Source: an uncultured Oscillospiraceae bacterium
GTDB taxonomy: Bacteria > Bacillota > Clostridia > Oscillospirales > Ruminococcaceae
Reading direction: 5' to 3'
DNA: 64,000 bases
Assembly: GCA_910579175.1 (NCBI GenBank)
Contig: CAJTTB010000001.1
Coordinates: 140,722-204,721 of the forward strand
Shown: positions 1 through 8,681 of the stretch, piece after piece
Layout: every line of letters begins with the position of its first letter
How positions within the stretch are numbered: the first letter of the stretch is position 1
Translations under genes and position numbers: made by a program
The notes under the pieces: generated by a model
Told to the model about the DNA's origin: nothing
What the model saw: the letters and a program-made list of their open reading frames with translations, nothing else
Database searches by the model: none

Positions 1-1072
1 GATCAGTGGGGCGTGTTTTTGCAATTTCTGGTATTTCTCCTGTTACCTTTACCCGATTGTCCTGTTCATCGGTCAGTTGTAACATGGCAGGTTGTCCTTC
101 TTTCAAGGTGAAATGGATATCTACTGGAAAGAATGGTTTTTCCTTATGATAGGTTTCCCTTAATCTTGAAAATACTTGGTCTGTTGCTGCAAGTACATTT
201 TCCTTTTGTCGAATGCCAAACATATTTTCATCAATGTTTCCAGTCAAATATCCATCTGTAAATCCATCTCTGGAAAAAACCGCTTGCAAAAGGGTAGTAT
301 CTGGCATTATCCCCTTAGATAAATCCACATAAACTTTGGTAGCTGCTGCAACATATTCTGGTCTTTTCATACGACCTTCAATCTTCAGAGAAGCAACACC
401 AATTTGCTCCAACCGATGATATTGGTTGACTGCGCATAAATCCTTTAAGGACAAATCATAACTGTTGGCTTTTCCCTTTCCAAATGGCAAACGGCAGGTT
501 CCTGCACAATTGCCCTGATTGCCACTTCTTCCTCCAATCATGGCACTAAAATAGCATTGACCCGAAACGCTCATACACAATGCACCATGTGCAAATACTT
601 CCAATTCCATATGCGTGTTTTTTGCTATCTGTTCAATCTCTGAAATGGTCAACTCGCGGGAGAGCACCACTCGCTTGATTCCCAATTGTTCGAGTAATTT
701 TACCCCTTGCAGCGTATGTACTGTCATCTGTGTAGAGGCATGTAAGCGCATGTTAGGACAGATGGTCCTTGCCAATTTTACAACTCCAAAATCCTGAACA
801 ATCAATGCGTCAACGCCCAATTCGCAAGCAGTTATCATAACTCGCTGCAATGCTTCTCTCTCCTCATCAAATACCAGTGTGTTCAATGTCTGATACACCT
901 TCACATGATGCAGATGACAAAATGCAATTGCCTGTTGCAACATATCATAATCAAAATTTTCTGCATGTTGTCTAGCATTAAATGCCTGTTGTCCTAAATA
1001 AACTGCATTTGCTCCATTCAAAACCGCTGCTTGAACAGACTCAAAACTTCCTGCTGGTGACAGAATTTCCAT
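1..1072 (-). CDS. Peptidase U32 family protein (partial, C-terminus off the left edge)
   Basis: The reverse strand is open from an ATG at 1072 to the window edge, about 357 codons. It begins MEILSPAGSFESVQAAVLNG, the usual U32 start, and continues with GANAVYLGQ, a region with MRLHASTQM, and a Cys cluster CMSVSGQCYFSAMIGGRSGN followed by GNCAGTCRLPF. This is typical of U32 proteins related to YegQ/RlhA, which modify RNA or process collagen-like peptides; the exact substrate cannot be told. An in-frame ATG at 1096 is an alternative start, but it lies only 14 bases after the zapA terminator and has no ribosome site, whereas GGAGGG lies upstream of 1072, though 16 bases away. There is no room for its own promoter, so it is probably reached by readthrough from zapA. 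Confidence 0.85.
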   Translation of the reverse strand, partial: MEILSPAGSFESVQAAVLNGANAVYLGQQAFNARQHAENFDYDMLQQAIAFCHLHHVKVYQTLNTLVFDEEREALQRVMITACELGVDALIVQDFGVVKLARTICPNMRLHASTQMTVHTLQGVKLLEQLGIKRVVLSRELTISEIEQIAKNTHMELEVFAHGALCMSVSGQCYFSAMIGGRSGNQGNCAGTCRLPFGKGKANSYDLSLKDLCAVNQYHRLEQIGVASLKIEGRMKRPEYVAAATKVYVDLSKGIMPDTTLLQAVFSRDGFTDGYLTGNIDENMFGIRQKENVLAATDQVFSRLRETYHKEKPFFPVDIHFTLKEGQPAMLQLTDEQDNRVKVTGEIPEIAKTRPTD

Positions 1073-1109
1073 GTTTTTAACTCTCTTTCCCTCCATTAAA
1101 GATAATTGC

Positions 1110-1136
1110 AAAAAGGCGGCTTTTTGTACAGCCGCC
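1110..1136 (-). terminator. Intrinsic terminator after zapA
   Basis: On the minus strand GGCGGC (1136-1131) pairs with GCCGCC (1120-1115) and is followed by TTTTT (1114-1110). It lies between the zapA stop and the U32 start, so it may act as a partial terminator that lowers U32 expression. Confidence 0.75.
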
Positions 1137-1141
1137 CCACA

Positions 1142-1513
1142 CTATTTATCATCAATTTTCTCTCTTAAAGAATAAATTTCAACCTCATTCCAAAGTTCCT
1201 TGTTTTCGCCCTCCAATACTTCAATTCGCTTTGACAGTTCTGTGACTTTATGATTTAACTTTGAATTTTCTTCTATATATGCTTTGATTTGAAAAAGCAA
1301 ATTCTCCTTGTCTTCAGAGAGTTTTACTTTTTGATCTAAGACATCCATCAAAAGTAACACACAAGCACTTGGTAGTGAAAGCATATCATTCATACGCATA
1401 ACTTCTTTGATACCTCGGTCAATCTGTCTGGCGAGATCAGTGACGTATTTTGGTTCTTCATCGGACTGAAAGACATAATCTTTTCCTGCAATCATCACCT
1501 TTACTTTGCTCAT
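1142..1513 (-). CDS. zapA: Cell division protein ZapA
   Basis: This 123-residue protein has the ZapA layout: an N-terminal beta-rich globular part starting SKVKVMIAGKDYVFQSDEEP, then YVTDLARQIDRGIKEV, then a long C-terminal coiled coil from about residue 68 to the end. ZapA binds FtsZ and bundles protofilaments at the division ring. A GAGGAGGAACTG ribosome site precedes the ATG. The gene next to it encodes a U32 peptidase, a neighbour often seen in Clostridia. Its own downstream terminator is at 1110-1136. A tnpB element has inserted just upstream, so its original upstream region may have been separated from it. Confidence 0.88.
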   Translation of the reverse strand: MSKVKVMIAGKDYVFQSDEEPKYVTDLARQIDRGIKEVMRMNDMLSLPSACVLLLMDVLDQKVKLSEDKENLLFQIKAYIEENSKLNHKVTELSKRIEVLEGENKELWNEVEIYSLREKIDDK

Positions 1514-1609
1514 ATTCGACAGTTCCTCCTCGTTTGACTGATTTTACTTGATATCATTATGTATTGCTTCTCGTACCAAAGTCAATGTGATAATTGAAAC
1601 ACAATTTCT

Positions 1610-1765
1610 ATTATCATGTCAACTACCAATCGCCTTTCGGCAATCGGTTTATAACTGCCCAGTCATAATAACGGCTTATGCCTCTGACCTTTCATCCCAA
1701 TAGGTATTACTACCTAAAATGGCGTTACATCACAGGATGGTTGACAGCACCCTTTATGACAAAGT
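1610..1765 (-). ncRNA. Probable omegaRNA / right end of the tnpB element
   Basis: The minus-strand sequence just past the tnpB stop is gene-free and folded. CCGATTGCC (1647-1639) and GGCGATTGG (1634-1626) form a nine-pair stem with two G-U pairs, closed by a GAAA tetraloop, followed by TAGTTGAC. In characterised TnpB systems the guide RNA comes from the 3' end of tnpB plus the right end, and the guide is the host DNA just beyond it. Here the guide would be the bases immediately left of about 1614. The boundaries are inferred. Confidence 0.6.
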
Positions 1766-2905
1766 TTACTTTGCCACAACTGTATCAGGTACTTGACTAT
1801 CAGAAAGATAGTTGATTCCCATGCGGTACAGATTCATAGCTCCTATACGGTCATCATTTGATTGATAACCACAGTTTTTGCAGCTAAACAAATGTATCTT
1901 TTTCTTGCGATTCGACTTTTCGATGTGTCCACACACAGGACAACACTGACTCGTATAACGAGGGTCAACCTTAATTACAGTAGACTGATTTTGTTTTGCC
2001 TTGTAAATTAATTTTTGCTCAAGGTCATAAAACGACCATGATACAGATATATAGCGATTTTTTATTCTAACTCGCTCTATCGCATTGCGCACACCAGACA
2101 AATCTTCCAAGACAAATAAAGTATGCTTTGGGTTGGTCTCAACGAGTGCCTTTGATACCTGATGATTGATATCCTGCATCCAACGGTTTTCTCGCTGAGC
2201 AATCGCTTTTAATCTTCGCCTTGCAGATGAGGTCTGACACATCTGAAGTTCTTTTCGGAGTTTAAAATAATGAGCATGTTTCTGTTTGATGGCTTTGCCA
2301 CTGACAAAATTTGATTTATGTTTACTATCATAGGTGGCAACAAGAAAATTAATACCTCTGTCAACCCCTACAACATTACAAACATCAGAAAGATGACTCT
2401 CCTCAACATCATATGTAACAGGTATGTACAAAAAATATTTGCCATGTTTATTGACGAGCTTTGCAGTTCCAAACTGATAGATTGCATGGTCAAAATACTT
2501 AGACATACCTTTTGTGAAATAGGGCAGTTTCGCACGACTACTTAATGTATTTACAGAGAAACAGTTTTGTGTAAGAGAGTAATCCCGATTCCATACCAGA
2601 TCATACTGCGGCTTTTTAAAAACTGGTTTTATCCACTCTGTTTGATTCTCTAAAATGATTCGATATCTTGCAATAACAGTTTTAAAAACGGACTGTGCCA
2701 TCTGTGATTTAAGACCAAATTCTTTTCTAAGAATACCATATAAAGCCTTATTAAGAGAAAACTGTTTTAAGTCATGCGTACGAAATACATAATCTGAAAC
2801 ATAATTGCAGGCAGAACTATATACAGACATGGTTTTGTCAAGTAATGCTTTATCTTCTGATGTAACTGATATCTGTATTTTTGCTGTAACGGTCATCTGT
2901 TCCAT
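1766..2905 (-). CDS. tnpB: TnpB, RNA-guided endonuclease of IS605-type element
   Basis: The 379-residue protein has a full set of TnpB active-site residues: RuvC-I aspartate D182 in VVGVDRGINF, RuvC-II glutamate E267 in LFVLEDLSGV, a four-Cys zinc ribbon (C322, C325, C342, C345) and RuvC-III aspartate D352 in DDRIGAMNLY. TnpB cleaves target DNA guided by an RNA transcribed from the element's right end, which favours retention of the element. The length is normal for the family and nothing is truncated, so the nuclease looks active. It is transcribed towards zapA and ends in the folded right end. A good AAAGGAG-like site precedes the start. Confidence 0.92.
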   Translation of the reverse strand: MEQMTVTAKIQISVTSEDKALLDKTMSVYSSACNYVSDYVFRTHDLKQFSLNKALYGILRKEFGLKSQMAQSVFKTVIARYRIILENQTEWIKPVFKKPQYDLVWNRDYSLTQNCFSVNTLSSRAKLPYFTKGMSKYFDHAIYQFGTAKLVNKHGKYFLYIPVTYDVEESHLSDVCNVVGVDRGINFLVATYDSKHKSNFVSGKAIKQKHAHYFKLRKELQMCQTSSARRRLKAIAQRENRWMQDINHQVSKALVETNPKHTLFVLEDLSGVRNAIERVRIKNRYISVSWSFYDLEQKLIYKAKQNQSTVIKVDPRYTSQCCPVCGHIEKSNRKKKIHLFSCKNCGYQSNDDRIGAMNLYRMGINYLSDSQVPDTVVAK

Positions 2906-3088
2906 AGATGTACTCCTTTTATCTATATTTCACTAAAGACATTATATAATAATAATTAGTGATAGTCAATACATGGAATAGGTTCTTGTAGATCATAGAT
3001 AGCACTGTCACAACAGATGTCAATACAAAATGATTATTTTGTCTGTTTATTAGAAAAGTATCAATGTCAATCATTTCAAATTGAGAAG

Positions 3089-3112
3089 ACTCACCGCTCA
3101 AGAGCAGTGAGT
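3089..3112. repeat. Left-end hairpin of the tnpB element
   Basis: ACTCAC and GTGAGT arms flank a C/A mismatch and an inner GCT/AGC pair with a CAAG loop. A TTTTT run follows on the plus strand, so it would also look like a terminator, but no plus-strand gene lies upstream. A subterminal IS hairpin is the better explanation. Confidence 0.55.
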
Positions 3113-3224
3113 TTTTGCCTACAAGAAACGAAAGGGATTTATTTATGAACTATTTTTTGGTTCAAGTGAAAATGAATCACCAAAAAAATTCTTTATCAAT
3201 TATGCTTAGAAAGGATTTTATCTT

Positions 3225-3989
3225 ATGGAACAAATCTCCTATACCAAACAACGCATTGCCCTCTTAGATGAAGTTCGGGGTTTTTCTATCCTATGCATGG
3301 TTTTTTATCACTTCACTTTTGACTTATTGCTATTATTTCCCATTTCTTTTCCATTTTTCTATAGTCCTTGGATGAATGGTATCCGTGATATATTTGCAGG
3401 TATCTTTATTTTTATTTCCGGTTGTGCCTGTCGTTTTTCCCATAACAACTGCAAGAGAGGGCTTTTCTGTCTTTTATTTGGGATGATTATGACCTTTGTA
3501 ACCATCATTGTGATACCCGAACAGCAAATTATATTTGGTATTTTGCATATGTTGGGCAGTTGTATGATTTTATTCTCTCTGGTCCACCCGCTACTTGACC
3601 AAATCAAACCATCGCTCGCCCTTTGTTTGTGCATTGTTTTGTTTCTATATACTTTTCAAGTGGCGCAAAAGAAATTTGGTATACCTTATTTATTCCATTT
3701 CACGCTTCCATCTTGGCTTTATCAAACCAACTGGCTTTCTCCCTTGGGATTTTACAATGAAAATTTTGTTTCTTCTGATTACTTTCCATTATTCCCTTGG
3801 ATGTTCCTATTTTTCGCGGGCACCATTATAGGCAAATGGATCTTGCAAGGACAATGCCCCAATATCATTTATCAAAGTCATTGTCCTGTGCTTGGTGCAG
3901 TTGGTCGCCATACCATTTACATTTATCTATTGCACCAACCCATTCTATTTACAGGATTATTTCTGATGAAACAATGGGTTTATGCTTAA
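3225..3989 (+). CDS. DUF1624 (heparan-alpha-glucosaminide acetyltransferase-like) membrane protein
   Basis: This 254-residue protein is strongly hydrophobic with about seven membrane segments. It starts RIALLDEVRGFSILCMVFYH, the conserved DUF1624 opening (an R-x-x-x-x-D-x-x-R-G motif), has ISGCACRFS at about 60-68, and ends with a LFPWMFLFFAGTIIG helix and a GRHTIYIYLLHQPI helix. Relatives belong to the acyltransferase-3/HGSNAT group of membrane acyltransferases, but the substrate in bacteria is unknown. The 3' end overlaps the 3' end of the convergent ogt gene by 41 bases. The ribosome site AGAAAGGA is about 10 bases upstream. Confidence 0.8.
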   Translation: MEQISYTKQRIALLDEVRGFSILCMVFYHFTFDLLLLFPISFPFFYSPWMNGIRDIFAGIFIFISGCACRFSHNNCKRGLFCLLFGMIMTFVTIIVIPEQQIIFGILHMLGSCMILFSLVHPLLDQIKPSLALCLCIVLFLYTFQVAQKKFGIPYLFHFTLPSWLYQTNWLSPLGFYNENFVSSDYFPLFPWMFLFFAGTIIGKWILQGQCPNIIYQSHCPVLGAVGRHTIYIYLLHQPILFTGLFLMKQWVYA

Positions 3990-4443
3990 TTTCCCAGTCC
4001 AATAATTGTTGCTTTATGGATAGCCCATAAGCATATCCTGTCAACATGTTATTTGCACCAATCACACGATGACAGGGAATCACAATCGGAATGGGATTAT
4101 TGTGGTTGGCAAGCCCCACTGCGCGAAATGCCTTTGGATGTCCAATTTGTTTGGCAATTTGTCCATAAGTGCGTGTTTCTCCATAGGGAATTTCACAAAG
4201 TGCACGCCAGACCTTTTTTTGAAAATCAGTCCCTTCTGGTGCCAAAGGCAATTGGAATGTTGTGTGGGGTGTTGTAAAGTATTCCTCCAACTGTCCAATT
4301 GCCAGTTGTATCAATGGGGTCGTTTGAACACCATAAATATTTGACAGTGTTGATGTATACAACGATATCTGTACAATTGCCTCACCTTGTTGCACAATTT
4401 TCAGTGTTCCTACAGGCGTTTGGCAAAATCCAAATCTTTCCAT
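3949..4443 (-). CDS. ogt: Methylated-DNA-[protein]-cysteine S-methyltransferase
   Basis: A 164-residue suicide repair protein that takes the methyl group from O6-methylguanine onto its own cysteine. The active-site motif PCHRVI puts the acceptor at C124, and the preceding NHNNPIPIVI matches the conserved NP(I/F) block. The helix-turn-helix segment EIPYGETRTYGQIA is also present. It has the short Ogt form with no AraC-type Ada domain. The tail overlaps the convergent DUF1624 gene. The GGDEF-EAL gene lies 24 bases upstream in the same direction, so cotranscription is likely. Confidence 0.93.
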   Translation of the reverse strand: MERFGFCQTPVGTLKIVQQGEAIVQISLYTSTLSNIYGVQTTPLIQLAIGQLEEYFTTPHTTFQLPLAPEGTDFQKKVWRALCEIPYGETRTYGQIAKQIGHPKAFRAVGLANHNNPIPIVIPCHRVIGANNMLTGYAYGLSIKQQLLDWEIKHKPIVSSEIIL

Positions 4444-4467
4444 TCTACTTCCTCAAATCCAGTCTCT

Positions 4468-6699
4468 TTATTCTGTAAAAACCATCTTTTCAAATTCTTC
4501 TTCGGGCATGAGTTTAGAATATAATGTTCCCTGTATGATATTACAACCAATCTTATTTAGAAAATCCGCCTGTTGTTGTGTTTGAATTCCTTCAGCAACA
4601 ATTTGGATATCCAATAATTTTATGGTATTGATAATATTTTGAAGCACAATGGTATCTTTTTGATCCATACCACCTTTAGAGAAAAATGCTTGGTTTAGTT
4701 TAATCATATCAACAGAAGCCTGGCGCAACATATTCAAAGAGGAATATCCCAAATCAAAATTGTCGATTGATAAAGTAAATCCGTAATCTTTTAATGTGTG
4801 AATCATTCCAATCACACGCTCTGTATCAACATAGATAGCAGTTTCTGCCAATTCCAAAGTCAACAGTGCTGGAGAAATTTTATAATGTTGTACAATCTGC
4901 TTGATGCGCTGTACAAAATCTGTTCTATGAATATTTAGCCTAGAGATATTGATAGAAAGTGGAATTGGCATCAATCCACGATCAATCCAAGAACGCAGTT
5001 TCTTACAGGCTTCTTCTAGCATAATCATATCAAGCTCCAAAGCCAATCCCGCGGTTTCCAATACAGAAATAAAATCCTCTGGCACAATAATACCCTTTTG
5101 TGGGTGTTTCCACCTTGGAAAAATTTCTCCACCAACAAACTCATTGGTACTGGTATCATATTGCAGTTGAAAATACAATGCAAATTCATGATTGCGAATC
5201 GCTTGGCAAACATCTGCAACCAACTCATTTTGTAATTCCAATTTGTTTTTCAGATTTTGATCAAAATAATGAATGTTTACACGTTTATCATTTTTTTGCT
5301 TTTTCAATGCCCATACTGCCTGTTCACTGAGTTTATCAAAATGAATTTCACTACCCAATGGATAAACAATGCAGGAATAAATACAGTTATAATTATAAGT
5401 TATCTCTCCATCTGTCACCTGAATTTTTTGCAGTGTATCAAACAAGTTCTTTAATCTTTCTGAACACTGTCTACGATTACTTTCCTTTATCAATAAAACA
5501 AAGTTATCTTCTCTGATTCGTCCTGCAATTTCTCCCGGTTTGACAAATTCCTGTAATGCTGTTGCAATTTTCTTTAATTGTGTACTTCCTGAAACATATC
5601 CAAGTATGCGGTTTAACATTTGAAAATTATCAATGTGAAATAAAACATAAGAATAACTTTTTCCCGCTTGAGGCAATTTTTCATAAAAATCCATTACACT
5701 CTGATAATTAGGAAGTTGTGTCAAGCGGTCTACATAAGCAAAATAATGCATCATTTTATTTTTGCTGCGATAGGATAAAACCGCAAAAGAAGCCAAACCT
5801 ACGATCAACAATCCAACAAATAAATTCACCAGTAACATCATTCCAGTAATGGACCGTGTCTGATGAGAAAATAAGTGATCTGGAATTACGGAAAGCAAAT
5901 ACCAATCATTGATACCCAAAGGCTGATAATTGATATATGCCGCTATCTTTCCCTTGACATCTATCATTCCACTGTTGCCTTGTGCCATTTCATCTGGCAA
6001 TTTTTTCAACGCTTTGACATCTTTAAAAAAGTCTCCCTGTTCAAAACTGACATCAGTTGCAAAATCAAAAGGCAAACTCCCATCTTCTGGAAGTGTTACC
6101 GCTTCTCCAGTGCTGTGCAAAACATAGTGGTAAGCATTTCCTTCAAACAATGGAAAGGACATCAAATCAGAATACTGTGACATATCATCGACACAAGTTA
6201 CCGTTCCCACCATAACATCATTGCGATAAAGCGGTACTGAAATTGCGATGATTTCAAGTCCATCATCCACCTCTGAAACCGTCACCTCTGAGACAGTTCT
6301 TCCTCCGTTTTTCTTTACCTCATCTACAATATCCTTGTGATTTTTTGTACGAATTCCATCACTTGCTTTTAAATTTCCCGCCATATCAGAGATTAAAATG
6401 CGAACACTTTGATTTTTCTTGGCATATTGTTGCGTCATCTTTTGATTTTGTTCACTAAACAAATCCTCGCTATTTGCAATAGCGTCGGCGAGTACTTCCA
6501 AGGAAGTAAAATTATTATCTATCTTCTCTAAGATCAAATTATTGCACTGATCTGACAATTCACTGAGCAAAGATTTGTTGTTTTTTTCCAACATATTGGA
6601 AACAGAGACTGCATATAAACGAGCGACCAACAAAACTACTCCAAATACTGCCAATGCAATCAAAATGCGAATACCGTTTTTTTTGCTTATAAATTTCAT
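4468..6699 (-). CDS. Cache-GGDEF-EAL membrane protein with degenerate catalytic motifs
   Basis: The start at 6699 is preferred over an upstream ATG at 6720, because AAGGGG sits seven bases before it. The 743-residue product has a membrane segment near 9-31, an extracellular dCache-like sensor to about 280, a second membrane segment near 285-308, a GGDEF domain (about 320-475) and an EAL domain (about 490-738). The GGDEF signature is replaced by RIREDNF. EAL is changed to EIF in VGGEIFPRW, and the loop-6 DDFG motif reads DNFD, with IKLN in place of IKID. These changes remove metal-binding residues, so it is probably a c-di-GMP-binding or scaffold protein and not an enzyme. The fapA-like gene is 28 bases upstream in the same operon. 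Confidence 0.85.
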   Translation of the reverse strand: MKFISKKNGIRILIALAVFGVVLLVARLYAVSVSNMLEKNNKSLLSELSDQCNNLILEKIDNNFTSLEVLADAIANSEDLFSEQNQKMTQQYAKKNQSVRILISDMAGNLKASDGIRTKNHKDIVDEVKKNGGRTVSEVTVSEVDDGLEIIAISVPLYRNDVMVGTVTCVDDMSQYSDLMSFPLFEGNAYHYVLHSTGEAVTLPEDGSLPFDFATDVSFEQGDFFKDVKALKKLPDEMAQGNSGMIDVKGKIAAYINYQPLGINDWYLLSVIPDHLFSHQTRSITGMMLLVNLFVGLLIVGLASFAVLSYRSKNKMMHYFAYVDRLTQLPNYQSVMDFYEKLPQAGKSYSYVLFHIDNFQMLNRILGYVSGSTQLKKIATALQEFVKPGEIAGRIREDNFVLLIKESNRRQCSERLKNLFDTLQKIQVTDGEITYNYNCIYSCIVYPLGSEIHFDKLSEQAVWALKKQKNDKRVNIHYFDQNLKNKLELQNELVADVCQAIRNHEFALYFQLQYDTSTNEFVGGEIFPRWKHPQKGIIVPEDFISVLETAGLALELDMIMLEEACKKLRSWIDRGLMPIPLSINISRLNIHRTDFVQRIKQIVQHYKISPALLTLELAETAIYVDTERVIGMIHTLKDYGFTLSIDNFDLGYSSLNMLRQASVDMIKLNQAFFSKGGMDQKDTIVLQNIINTIKLLDIQIVAEGIQTQQQADFLNKIGCNIIQGTLYSKLMPEEEFEKMVFTE

Positions 6700-6727
6700 G
6701 ATTATCCCCTTATACACCAAAATATGA

Positions 6728-8341
6728 TTAGGTTAAGTTCATCATCCAATTTCCCTGATGTTTCTTAATAAAGCAACTATATCTCAATTCTTGATTATGA
6801 TAAGTTCTATCATCTGTTTTTACAGATACATTCGGATACATCTTTGACCCTACATAAATCCCAATATAATTGTTTTTTTCCAATTTCTCAAGTTTGGTTT
6901 CAACACCTTGCAGCTTTGTTTGTAAAGATTTACACTGCATCTTTGTCTGAAATAACAACATCTTAACCTGCTGAGAATTCTCTGTTTTCAATTGCTTTTG
7001 TAATTGTTTAATGGCTTTTTGAGATCTTTGTAGTTCTTCCTTTAATTTCGCCTGTTTTTCCAACAGTCTTGGAGGATAACATAAGGTGACTTCTGTTGCT
7101 GTATAAGCGTGATTTCCAACTTCTCTCAAGTTGATTTCCACCGCCTGGCATTTTCCTCCAATCAAAGAACCGTGTTTTCCAGAAAGTACAATTTTTTCAT
7201 CACAACTTATATTGGAACTCATAATATAATCTGCATAAATATTCTGATATACCTGTACGGTGGCACTTTCAATAAACAGTGCACTCAAAGAACCCTTTGC
7301 AACAATTTGTGTTTCTAAATTCCCCTTAATTCCGCCATAAATTACAATATCTCCGCCAGCATTTAAACTGGCATCTTCTACCACACCTCCAATCACAATA
7401 TTTCCGGTTGCCTTTACAGAAAAGCCACTGTAAACATTGTGTTTAATATGAACCGTTCCATCAAACACAACATTTCCCTTTGAAATATCTATATTATCTA
7501 ACATCAGCAACTTTTCAACCGAAATTACATTGTTCTGTAAATGTACCTCACCAGAACAAGTTGCATAAATTTTTATTTCAGATTCATTTTCTACCGCTTG
7601 TGTATTTTTCCCCGCTGAAATATCCAAGCTCATTTCCTTTTTTCCTGGGATTGGTTTTCCAAAGACGTCTACTCCCTCATCTCCCGCAGTTGGTTTTTTA
7701 ATCTCACAGAGTAAATCACCCTCCTGAACCGCCTGTACAAAAGACAATTCTCTATAATCCACCATTCCAGTTTCGGGGTTGACTTTAGGAGCTCGATTTG
7801 GCTGAATATCAAAGTGATAAAATACATTTCCCTTTTCTCCAACAGTGGGAAGACGCCCTTGTGCAATTACAAATACAGTATCATAAATAGGTGTTTTTTC
7901 AAGTCTTTTTAGATAAGATTTTTTTACACCATAACAAATACCGCAGTTTTGTATGGTTTGGTAAAGCATCTGCGGTGAAAAGCTATTTCCTCCTGCTTTT
8001 GGAGAAGTGATCACAATTTTTGCAGCTATGTTGTCGGGTTCATAATACACCTGTATGGTTGCATCTGGCTGTTTTCCAAATACTGTACATTTCTTTGGAT
8101 CCAATTGTTCTTTTTTTGTAGTTTGCTGATCTTGTGATGATTGAGATTCTTCTTCCTTTTGCATCACCATATGCAACAATTCTCCCAATGTCATATTCTG
8201 ATACTGTTCTAGTTGCTCCTCTGTTTGAGACATATCCCCAAGCAGTTCTTTTATCAGATCACGTGTCAACTTTTCATGATTATAAAATTGCGTTTCTTCA
8301 ATCATTGCCTCAAGCATCGTTTCATCTACCAAAAAATCCAT
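6728..8341 (-). CDS. FapA family protein (DUF342)
   Basis: The 537-residue protein has a DUF342 core with repeated glycine-rich strands (GNIVIGGVVEDASLNAGGDI, then VIYGGIKGN) that form a beta-helix. A coiled coil from about 430 to 490 and a variable N-terminal segment of about 90 residues complete it. DUF342 proteins are called flagellar assembly protein A, but they also occur in non-flagellated bacteria with unclear roles in surface or signalling processes; no flagellar gene is visible here. The start is well supported by a GAGGGGGT site. It heads an operon with the degenerate GGDEF-EAL protein and has a strong promoter at 8380-8408. Confidence 0.82.
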   Translation of the reverse strand: MDFLVDETMLEAMIEETQFYNHEKLTRDLIKELLGDMSQTEEQLEQYQNMTLGELLHMVMQKEEESQSSQDQQTTKKEQLDPKKCTVFGKQPDATIQVYYEPDNIAAKIVITSPKAGGNSFSPQMLYQTIQNCGICYGVKKSYLKRLEKTPIYDTVFVIAQGRLPTVGEKGNVFYHFDIQPNRAPKVNPETGMVDYRELSFVQAVQEGDLLCEIKKPTAGDEGVDVFGKPIPGKKEMSLDISAGKNTQAVENESEIKIYATCSGEVHLQNNVISVEKLLMLDNIDISKGNVVFDGTVHIKHNVYSGFSVKATGNIVIGGVVEDASLNAGGDIVIYGGIKGNLETQIVAKGSLSALFIESATVQVYQNIYADYIMSSNISCDEKIVLSGKHGSLIGGKCQAVEINLREVGNHAYTATEVTLCYPPRLLEKQAKLKEELQRSQKAIKQLQKQLKTENSQQVKMLLFQTKMQCKSLQTKLQGVETKLEKLEKNNYIGIYVGSKMYPNVSVKTDDRTYHNQELRYSCFIKKHQGNWMMNLT

Positions 8342-8379
8342 AATTTTACCCCCTCGCTCCCATATCTACTTAATTTTTA

Positions 8380-8408
8380 AGTATATCATATATATGACTT
8401 GTTTTCAA
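8380..8408 (-). promoter_or_regulatory. Sigma-A promoter of the fapA operon
   Basis: The minus strand carries TTGAAA, a 17-base spacer and TATACT, about 40 bases before the DUF342 start codon. Confidence 0.75.
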
Positions 8409-8506
8409 CAAACACTTTACCAGCAAATTCACTAATAGATAGCGAAAAATATTTGTTATCAGTATATGCAAATTCTATGAAAAGTTTCAGAAAAAATTAC
8501 AAAAAA

Positions 8507-8537
8507 CCCCCCACTTCGAAAAAGACTAAGTGGGGGG
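8507..8537. terminator. Intrinsic terminator, usable in both directions
   Basis: CCCCCCACTT (8507-8516) pairs perfectly with AAGTGGGGGG (8528-8537), flanked by AAAAAA and TTTTT. Its natural use is for the minus-strand ABC transporter operon, whose last small gene ends at 8553. Confidence 0.9.
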
Positions 8538-8552
8538 TTTTTCTATCATAAA

Positions 8553-8660
8553 TTATCTTATCTTACCAAATAAATAGTTGATACCCTTTAAAAAATAAGC
8601 AATGCCAAATAAAATGGTAATCACCGTCATACACAAAATAAAAAACAATACTCTTTTCAT
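8553..8660 (-). CDS. 35-residue single-pass membrane protein next to the ABC exporter
   Basis: This short reading frame starts at an ATG at 8660, with AAAGGA seven bases upstream, and ends at 8553, 16 bases before the operon terminator. The product starts MKRVLFFILCMTVITILFGI and forms one membrane helix with a short basic tail ending LFGKIR. It follows the permease gene by 21 bases and shares its terminator, so it is cotranscribed. Small membrane proteins of this kind often tune a transporter partner. That role is inference, and I do not recognise the family. Confidence 0.6.
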   Translation of the reverse strand: MKRVLFFILCMTVITILFGIAYFLKGINYLFGKIR

Positions 8661-8681
8661 TTTTTCATTCCTTTTTTTGTT

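Larger units (their letters stand above)
1614..3117 (-). mobile_element. Solo tnpB element of the IS200/IS605 superfamily (IS1341-like)
   Basis: The element carries tnpB but no tnpA. The left-end side (high coordinates) has an imperfect hairpin at 3089-3112 (ACTCAC/GTGAGT arms with GCT/AGC inside), and the right-end side has a hairpin at 1626-1647. Such subterminal hairpins are the recognition signals of Y1 transposases in this family. The exact ends are estimates, because no empty site is available for comparison. Without tnpA the element would need a transposase supplied in trans. Confidence 0.7.

Noticed and set aside
2919..3101. Short frame upstream of tnpB
   Set aside because: It lies in the element's left end, lacks a ribosome site and has no family pattern.
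3089..3112. Terminator for a plus-strand gene
   Set aside because: No plus-strand gene precedes it; subterminal IS hairpin fits better.
6700..6720. N-terminal extension of the GGDEF-EAL protein
   Set aside because: No ribosome site precedes ATG 6720, while AAGGGG precedes 6699.
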